NCBI GenBank assembly: GCA_024684435.1
Contig: JAIKWV010000036.1
Location: forward strand, 1-47,983
DNA length: 47,983 bases
Reading direction: 5' to 3'
From: Clostridiales bacterium
Lineage (GTDB): Bacteria; Bacillota; Clostridia; Oscillospirales; Acutalibacteraceae
The notes beneath the pieces are model-generated. The model did not search any database, had not been told where the DNA came from, and was given only the letters and a program-made list of their open reading frames with translations. Below, piece after piece: positions 42,164-47,983 of this stretch (the first letter of the stretch is position 1; every line of letters begins with the position of its first letter). A program made the position numbers and the translations under genes.

Positions 42164-42224
42164 TGTAGGGGGCGACGACCTCGGCGACCCTTTCAAAAAT
42201 GTACGACGTGGCGTGAGGGCGGTT
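42164..42224 (+). repeat. Partial, diverged repeat unit between the two full copies
   Basis: Begins TGTAGGGGGCGACGACCTCGGCGACCC, like the start of copy 1, then TTTCAAAAATGTACGACGTGGCGTGAGGG in place of the TTTCCGAAAGTATACG part. It lacks the inner palindromes. Confidence 0.7.
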
Positions 42225-42384
42225 CGACCTCGGCGCCCCTTTCCGAAAGTATACGAAGTGGGGTAGGGTAGGGCAATTCCACGTTGATTTTCACACGACA
42301 AACGTAGGGCAAGGATACATCCTTGCCGTAAAAACAAATCATCAACGAGGATCAACGGCACGCATGTATGCGTGCACTACGATG
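42225..42384 (+). repeat. Palindrome-rich repeat unit, copy 2
   Basis: Second near-identical unit, with the palindrome GGCAAGGATACATCCTTGCC at 42308-42327 and a second perfect one, GCACGCATGTATGCGTGC, at 42358-42375, followed by ACTACGATG. The last part recurs in decayed, inverted form at 8351-8413. The region to the promoter (42385-42488) is AT-rich and shows no gene. Confidence 0.88.
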
Positions 42385-42488
42385 AGTACATCTTTCCCAT
42401 TGTTTTGTGTCTCGGTTTTTACCAACCACAATATATAGTTTTCTATAACAAATCCGTAACTTTTTTGAAAGAATTTTTGAAGTTCCTA

Positions 42489-42518
42489 TTGACAACGATG
42501 TTATACATATAGTAAAAT
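42489..42518 (+). promoter_or_regulatory. Promoter for the giant repeat protein
   Basis: TTGACA (42489-42494) and TAAAAT (42513-42518) with an 18-base spacer. It implies an untranslated leader of about 265 bases. Confidence 0.6.
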
Positions 42519-42539
42519 AATACTGAAAATACTCGTGGA

Positions 42540-42764
42540 GTATCCTTATTTACTAAAATTTGTTAAGGATCACACATTTTCACCGGGGCAGCGTTCCGGT
42601 TCGTTTCCGGGTTCGGTTCGGGGAGTTGGTCAGGCTCCGCGGTTCGGCGAAGGCGGCGTCCCATGCGCGCCCGTTACAAAGAGAGGCGATCCCCTGTGCA
42701 CAGGAAAGCTCGGGAGCAGTTACCTCTCTGCGGCACTCACACCCGTCGGCGGGCAGTACCCGCC
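42540..42764 (+). ncRNA. Structured GC-rich 5' leader, class unknown
   Basis: The leader changes from AT-rich to strongly GC-rich at about 42580. Possible helices by eye: ATCCTTA/TAAGGAT (42542-42548, 42564-42570), ACCGG/CCGGT (42582-42586, 42596-42600), an outer GAGAGG/CCTCTC (42681-42686, 42723-42728) enclosing CCTGT-GC-ACAGG (42693-42704) and GCT-CGGG-AGC (42708-42717), and GGCGGG/CCCGCC (42748-42764) just before the ribosome site AAGGAGGT (42777-42784). The nested arrangement looks like a multi-branched regulatory RNA. It could not be matched to a named riboswitch class. A c-di-AMP (ydaO) type is worth testing, since those often precede cell-wall protein genes. Confidence 0.5.
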
Positions 42765-42791
42765 CAAGCATTCACCAAGGAGGTATATAAC

Positions 42792-45700
42792 ATGAAATTA
42801 TTTAAACGCACACTGAGCATGGTGATCGTTATGATCATGCTCTCCACCACATTCTTCTTCACTGATTTCGGTTGGTTCAAGTCGAGCGGTGCCTATTCTT
42901 ACTCAAAGGTCAGCATGAACTATTACCTCAACACCAGTGATTCTTCGGCTAACTATGCCTACACTGCCAATACTTTTGACGTTCACCTTAACAGCAGTGA
43001 TAAGATCGTCGACAAGCTGGTCACGGCTTACGGCAGCAGCGCCAGTGATACCCAGAATCTTATCACAAAAGCCGGCTGTCAAATCGTCAGAAGAACCAAT
43101 GACAGCAGCGGTTCTTATCAGGACTTTAACGAGGATGCCGGCGGTAAATATGCCTATGTGGGTTACCGTCTCAAGCAGGTCAGCTCCATGGGCTCCACCG
43201 ACGCCGCAAAATTAACATATTATAAATACGCCACCATCAAGGCCATGCGCGGCCTCCAGACCGGTGACGGCGAGGTCAACCCCAGCGTCAGCAGCTACAA
43301 GATTACTGCCGGTTCAAATCCTGCCGGGTCAACCACATATAATGGTGTAGACTCGTCTTGGTATACGGTGGGCAGAACCCAAGGTACCAACTCGTCTTAT
43401 GGTCTGTATTATGAGAACACCGGCGACGCGGACGCGGACGGCGAAGTCGACCTCAACAATAGCGTCGGCGGCAGAACAATCAAGCTCTATGCCTCAGAAT
43501 TCGAGAGATGCTCCCCGGGCATGACCTCGCTCCTCGCTACCAACAACAGCTCTTGGGCTACAGGCTACACCGATTTCGCTCAGCGTTTCGATAATCCCGG
43601 CGAGCCTCAGGATTTCAACAGAGGCGCCGGTGGCAAGACCATCTGGCTGTTCTGGAAGTCCTCACTGGATGCTTTCCATACCTATGAGCTTCGTTATTAC
43701 TACAATCAGGCATGCGACCTTCTCAACAGTGATACGGAGATGAACAAGTACGGCGGTTCCGGCGGTACTTTGGTTCAGGCTGTCAAGAATGCGGCGGACG
43801 CCGTCACCTCCAACGTCAAGTCCGCTCTGCAGGATCTTGAAAAATACGGCGCTACGTTGAGCTCGGCTCTTACGGGCTCGATTTGTAATACCCTTACCAC
43901 CAACCTTAAGACAGCTCTTTGCAACTGTAAGGCTGCTTCCGCCGAGTGCTACATTGTTCCCAAAAACGCAGGAGAAAACGCATCAAACGTGGGTTCCGCC
44001 GGTTACTGGACTTATCTTACCATCACCTCGTTCCTCCCCTTGACCGCCGTGACTTTCCCCACATGGACAGGAGACTCACAGGACGATATCATCTGGGGCA
44101 CCGGTACTCTGGACAGCGGCACCAACGGAAGAGGCAATACGGTAGTATATAAATATCAAACAAAAATAGCGGATCACAACAACGAGGTGGGCACATACAA
44201 CACCCACGTCTACACCACTGACTCAACGGGTGCTAACAGCTACTGCGCCGCCATAAAGGCTGTCAAGATGATAAAGCTGACCATCTGCGACAACTGGCGA
44301 AGCGCCGACAACGATATGCAGTATTCCTACACTGCGGCGGGATACAGGTACAATAGCGGTCCATCCACCAGCACAGTCAAGTTCAACAACGGCTACTCAA
44401 GAAGCCGTGTGGGTTACATCTGGTACGGCTTAGGTAACGGCAGAGCCTACAAAACCGGCTCTCCCACCCTTACCACCGCGTACAAATATAACGCCGCCGT
44501 CCCCTCAAGCCTGAACAGCTGCACTCTCTACTGCCTGTGGAACTATAATCTTACCATTGACCCCAACGGCGGTACATTCAATCCCGTTACCTGGGCGGGT
44601 CAGTCCTCCACCACATCCTCCAAGGAATACACGGTGGGTCCCATGCTGGATACCAGCTATTATAACTGGGATATCACCGACGACTCCGTCAGAATTTACC
44701 AGCCGCTGAGGACGGGTTATCATTTTGACGACTGGACGTTGACCAACAACCCCAGCAACACCAACTCAAATACAAAATCAAAGCTTTGGCCCGCTGATCC
44801 GAGGGAGAGCGACTTTACTCACAGCACCTATAACAACAACCAGAGAACCCTCAAACAGACCAACTCCACCGGATTCACAGGCGATAAATGGTGGAATGCA
44901 AAGTACGAGAACTTCAGCGTTCAGGCAGGTCACAGGTACCGCCTTTCCGGCTGGATAAAAGTTGTTACCATGTCTGCCACCGGGGGCACCCCGGACATCA
45001 ACCTGCGTTTTGCGAAAGAGAATAACGACTACGCCAGTTCCTGCCCGAAGAAGAATTTCTATGCCAGCGATGCAGGCTCATGGAAATACTTTGAGATCTA
45101 CCGTACCTTTGACGCAGCTACCACCACCGCCCATTTTGAGTTCTACACCTGCAGCCTTAAAAACATGTCCAACATCAACATCGAGCTTCTCTTTGCCGAC
45201 CTTCAGGTGGACGAAGTAAACACCAGCACCGATGAGGCTACCACTCCCGTATGGTGCGGCAGCTGGTATATCAGAGACGGCGGCGGCTCCAGCCCCTCCA
45301 ACTACAATGCGGAGACAACGGCCACCATCAAGGCAAATTGGGAGGCAAACACTTACACCGTCAAGTACGATGCCAACGGCGGTTCGCTCATCTCCGGTCA
45401 GTCGACGCCCTCCAACGTCTCCGCCACTTACGACACAACCTTCACCTCCGCGGGCAACGTCTATGAAAAGGCGCACTACCATCAGAATGGCTGGAATACC
45501 AAGGCGGACGGCACGGGCACGCATTTCGCCGCCGCCGCCAGCATCAAAAACGTGGGCTTTAAGCAAGGCGCTACCTACACCCTCTACGCCCAGTGGGAGA
45601 TAGATACACACAAGCTGGATCTTAACTGGAAGTATATGGATTCCACCGGAAACAACAGCGTAGGCAACGCCAAGAATTCCGGCTACGCCCAGGCGGACGT

Positions 45701-47983
45701 TTACAAAAACGGCAGTAAGGTAGTCAGCGCCACAGGTGACTCCTATACGGATACAGCCTACGGTACCAGCTGGAAGTTTGTCGCCTCGGTTCTGGACTCC
45801 ACTAAATATATCATCAAGAAAGACGACGGCACCTACGCCGCCACGGCGGAAAAGACCGGCACCATGGGCGACAGCAATCAGGGCTACTCCTTCCAGCTCA
45901 TGCCCATCTATACCATCGCCTTCAACGGCAACGGCTCGACCGGCGGCTCTACCTCCAACTATACCGGCGTGGCTTACGATCAGAGCAAGACTCTTACGAA
46001 CGGCTTTGAGAGAAAATACACCGTTACATACAACTATAACAGCGCCACCGGCGGCAACACCAACCCCAACGCCACGGCGACCTATACCTTCAGCAAATGG
46101 AACACCGCGGCCAACGGCTCCGGCACAGACTACAGCGGCGGCGCTTCGGTCAACAAATTGACGGACACCGCAGGCGGCACCGTGACCATGTACGCTCAGT
46201 GGAATTCCGCCTCCGTCACCCTGCCCACACCCACAAGGTTGGGCTACGATTTCGGCAAATGGTGGCCCACGTCTGATTTCAGCGGCAGCACCTCATATTC
46301 AGGCGGAGCGACCTATACCCCCACGGCGAACTGCACCCTGTACGCCAAGTGGAACGCCAAGACCTACAAGCTGACCCTTGACGAGCAGTCAGCCACCACC
46401 TCGGGCACCACGGGAGTCTGGTACAAGTACCAAACAGCAAAATATTATTCAAATTCAGACTGCTCAACGCAGATAACCACGATCTCCGTGCCTTCGAGGA
46501 CGGGCTACGCCTTCGGCGGTTACTATACGGAAGAAAACGGCGGCGGTACCCAGTACATCACTGACGCGGGCGCTTTCACAAATAGTCCCTATACTATCCT
46601 GAACGGCAAGACCCTCTACGCCAAGTGGACTATCCAGAGCTACAACCTTGACCTTAACTGGAACTATGTAAATTCCAGCGGCACCAACAACGTAGTTGAT
46701 GCCAAGACGGCGGGCTACGCCTCCGCGGACGTTTACAATCCCAACACCACCAAGATAGCCACCGACGTGGGCGATTTCTGTCAGGCGATCGTTTACAACA
46801 CCACATGGAAGATAGTCGCAACGGCAAAGACCAATTACATTATTAAGAAGTCAGACGGCACCTATGTGGCCTCCGAGACAAAGTCCGGCACCAAGGGCAC
46901 AGGCACCACAGACGCGAGATTCACCGTGATGCCCACCTACACCATTGCCTTTAACGGCAACGGAGCCACAGGCGGCAGCACGGCGAGCATCACCGGCGTG
47001 CCCTATGATAAGTCGCAGGCTCTTACAACCAACGGCTTTGAAAGAAAGCCCGTTGTGACATACCATTATAATAATGCAACCGGCGGCAACTCAACACCCT
47101 CCGCCACGGCGACTTATACCTTTGACGGTTGGGCGACCTCATCTGGCGGCAGCGTGGTATACAACAACGGCACCAGCGTCAGCCAGCTTTCGGATACCGC
47201 GGGCGCCACGGTGACCCTGTTCGCAAAGTGGACATCTGCATCCGTTACCCTGCCCACCCCCACGAAGACAGGTTACACCTTTGCAAAATGGTGGCCGACT
47301 TCGGACTTCTCAGGCAGCACTTCGTACAGCGCCAACACTGCTTACACACCCACAGCTAACTGCGACCTGTACGCCAAGTGGACAGCCAACCAGTACAAGG
47401 TGGCGTTTGATAAAAACGGCGTCAGCGGCTCCAACTCCGCACCGGGTGATCCTTCATCCGCAACCCTCAAGGTAACCTACGGCATCGCCTATCCCACCCT
47501 GCCCACCATCAGCCGTAACTTCTACACCTTCGACGGCTGGTACACCGCGAAATCCGGTGGCACCAAGGTTGAGGAAGGTCACACTGTAGGCGGCAGAAAC
47601 GAAGGCATCACAGCCTCCACGCCTCTCTATTCCAGCGGCACAGCTTTTACTCTGTACGCCCACTGGACGGCAAAGAAATATACCATAGCCTTTGATGAGA
47701 ACAAGGGCTCCGGCTCCAGCGATCCCAATACAGTCACCGATCTTGAGAACGTGGCGTATGACGGCGCATACAGCGCGTCGGCTCTTCCCACCCCCACAAG
47801 GAACGGTTACACATTCTCAAGCTGGCAGGGCACAAATCTCAGCACCAGCGGCACATTCACAGCCACAAAGGACAACGTCCTTGGCGCCAACAGCGAGGTC
47901 AGCACCTCCTCAAGCACAGTGACCCTGAAGGCTGTCTGGACAAAGAAAGATATAACCCTTAAGTGGAACTCCGACGGCGGTTC
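42792..47983 (+). CDS. Giant secreted InlB/Flg_new-repeat surface protein, partial
   Basis: An open frame of more than 1,730 residues that runs off the right edge. It starts at ATG 42792 behind AAGGAGGT. An export signal (about 1-30) is followed by a Ser/Tyr/Asn-rich region of unknown fold (about 35-570), a first InlB-like unit near 585 (LTIDPNGGTFNP), a carbohydrate-binding-module-like beta-sandwich (about 690-815; HRYRLSGWIK and DINLRFAKENNDY), and from about 850 a long series of InlB_B/Flg_new repeats (YTVKYDANGG..., ending YAQW or YAKW). Two extended modules (from about 45606 and 46638) share LDLNW, IKK-DGTY, FNGNG and WWPTSDFSGSTSY with a 344-residue period. Such proteins act as adhesins or surface fibres. 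The anchor lies outside the window. Confidence 0.88.
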   Translation, partial: MKLFKRTLSMVIVMIMLSTTFFFTDFGWFKSSGAYSYSKVSMNYYLNTSDSSANYAYTANTFDVHLNSSDKIVDKLVTAYGSSASDTQNLITKAGCQIVRRTNDSSGSYQDFNEDAGGKYAYVGYRLKQVSSMGSTDAAKLTYYKYATIKAMRGLQTGDGEVNPSVSSYKITAGSNPAGSTTYNGVDSSWYTVGRTQGTNSSYGLYYENTGDADADGEVDLNNSVGGRTIKLYASEFERCSPGMTSLLATNNSSWATGYTDFAQRFDNPGEPQDFNRGAGGKTIWLFWKSSLDAFHTYELRYYYNQACDLLNSDTEMNKYGGSGGTLVQAVKNAADAVTSNVKSALQDLEKYGATLSSALTGSICNTLTTNLKTALCNCKAASAECYIVPKNAGENASNVGSAGYWTYLTITSFLPLTAVTFPTWTGDSQDDIIWGTGTLDSGTNGRGNTVVYKYQTKIADHNNEVGTYNTHVYTTDSTGANSYCAAIKAVKMIKLTICDNWRSADNDMQYSYTAAGYRYNSGPSTSTVKFNNGYSRSRVGYIWYGLGNGRAYKTGSPTLTTAYKYNAAVPSSLNSCTLYCLWNYNLTIDPNGGTFNPVTWAGQSSTTSSKEYTVGPMLDTSYYNWDITDDSVRIYQPLRTGYHFDDWTLTNNPSNTNSNTKSKLWPADPRESDFTHSTYNNNQRTLKQTNSTGFTGDKWWNAKYENFSVQAGHRYRLSGWIKVVTMSATGGTPDINLRFAKENNDYASSCPKKNFYASDAGSWKYFEIYRTFDAATTTAHFEFYTCSLKNMSNINIELLFADLQVDEVNTSTDEATTPVWCGSWYIRDGGGSSPSNYNAETTATIKANWEANTYTVKYDANGGSLISGQSTPSNVSATYDTTFTSAGNVYEKAHYHQNGWNTKADGTGTHFAAAASIKNVGFKQGATYTLYAQWEIDTHKLDLNWKYMDSTGNNSVGNAKNSGYAQADVYKNGSKVVSATGDSYTDTAYGTSWKFVASVLDSTKYIIKKDDGTYAATAEKTGTMGDSNQGYSFQLMPIYTIAFNGNGSTGGSTSNYTGVAYDQSKTLTNGFERKYTVTYNYNSATGGNTNPNATATYTFSKWNTAANGSGTDYSGGASVNKLTDTAGGTVTMYAQWNSASVTLPTPTRLGYDFGKWWPTSDFSGSTSYSGGATYTPTANCTLYAKWNAKTYKLTLDEQSATTSGTTGVWYKYQTAKYYSNSDCSTQITTISVPSRTGYAFGGYYTEENGGGTQYITDAGAFTNSPYTILNGKTLYAKWTIQSYNLDLNWNYVNSSGTNNVVDAKTAGYASADVYNPNTTKIATDVGDFCQAIVYNTTWKIVATAKTNYIIKKSDGTYVASETKSGTKGTGTTDARFTVMPTYTIAFNGNGATGGSTASITGVPYDKSQALTTNGFERKPVVTYHYNNATGGNSTPSATATYTFDGWATSSGGSVVYNNGTSVSQLSDTAGATVTLFAKWTSASVTLPTPTKTGYTFAKWWPTSDFSGSTSYSANTAYTPTANCDLYAKWTANQYKVAFDKNGVSGSNSAPGDPSSATLKVTYGIAYPTLPTISRNFYTFDGWYTAKSGGTKVEEGHTVGGRNEGITASTPLYSSGTAFTLYAHWTAKKYTIAFDENKGSGSSDPNTVTDLENVAYDGAYSASALPTPTRNGYTFSSWQGTNLSTSGTFTATKDNVLGANSEVSTSSSTVTLKAVWTKKDITLKWNSDGG

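Noticed and set aside
41967-42361. Open frames on both strands across the 42-kb repeats
   Set aside because: They arise from the repeat itself, have no ribosome sites and duplicate with it.
41981-42384. CRISPR array
   Set aside because: Only two full units with a long period, internal palindromes and no spacer-like variable parts; no cas genes nearby.
42540-42764. Assignment to a known riboswitch (c-di-GMP-I, cobalamin, M-box, ykkC, ydaO)
   Set aside because: The conserved core strings of these classes that I could recall are not present; kept as an unknown structured leader.

Overview
The window looks like a contig from a spore-forming, Gram-positive member of the Clostridia, most likely an Oscillospirales/Ruminococcaceae-type gut or rumen bacterium. 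The basis is its sporulation genes (a SpoVAE-like protein and a PdaA-like spore-cortex deacetylase), strong AGGAGG-type ribosome sites, classical TTGACA-N17-TATAAT promoters, fibre-degradation genes (a GH2 glycosidase, a CE2-like esterase, a dockerin) and several families typical of this group (DUF4830, DUF5711, DUF4353/Cthe_2159). Genus and species cannot be named from the sequence alone. No tRNA, rRNA, CRISPR array, insertion sequence or prophage was seen.

Layout. 1-2.5 kb: a minus-strand carbohydrate operon (GH2 enzyme followed by an esterase cut by the window edge). 2.6-5.2 kb: spore and envelope genes (DUF421/YetF, SpoVAE, DUF4830, PdaA-like lipoprotein). 5.5-7.0 kb: an NfeD-SPFH membrane pair. 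7.0-8.3 kb: two unrecognised membrane-anchored proteins. 8.5-11.3 kb: a two-gene redox operon (phytoene-desaturase-like flavoprotein plus a flavin/[2Fe-2S] reductase). 11.4-12.9 kb: a beginning-less, dockerin-bearing Cthe_2159 gene, probably a relic. 12.9-18.8 kb: a four-gene operon with its own promoter and terminator, encoding a YdjC/ChbG deacetylase, two secreted LCAT-like alpha/beta-hydrolases with cysteine at the nucleophile elbow, and a GH3-family acyl-acid amido synthetase. This is the most unusual system in the window. 19-21.6 kb: two lipoproteins (WG-repeat-like and PstS-like). 21.7-24.9 kb: a GT4 glycosyltransferase and two membrane-anchored proteins.

24.9-36.2 kb is a long minus-strand housekeeping block: truA, ecfT-ecfA2-ecfA1, an RlmI-like methyltransferase, glmM, ruvB-ruvA-ruvC, der, a DUF512 radical-SAM protein, and rpmF-yceD with its own consensus promoter. 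It is followed by a small P-loop protein, pgi, a DacF-like D,D-carboxypeptidase, divergent mtaB, and a GT2 glycosyltransferase. 41.9-42.8 kb holds a palindrome-rich repeat (two nearly identical ~150-bp units, with a decayed relative at 8.35 kb) and then a GC-rich structured leader. 42.8 kb to the end is one giant secreted protein (more than 1,730 residues) built from InlB/Flg_new-type repeats, with an internally duplicated module of 344-residue period.

How the parts fit: housekeeping genes are in the order common to Firmicutes, while the accessory parts centre on the envelope and the cell's surroundings (glycan trimming, cortex maturation, lipoprotein binders, a large repeat surface protein). 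The GH3/LCAT-like operon may make and transfer or cleave acyl conjugates outside the cell; that is inference.
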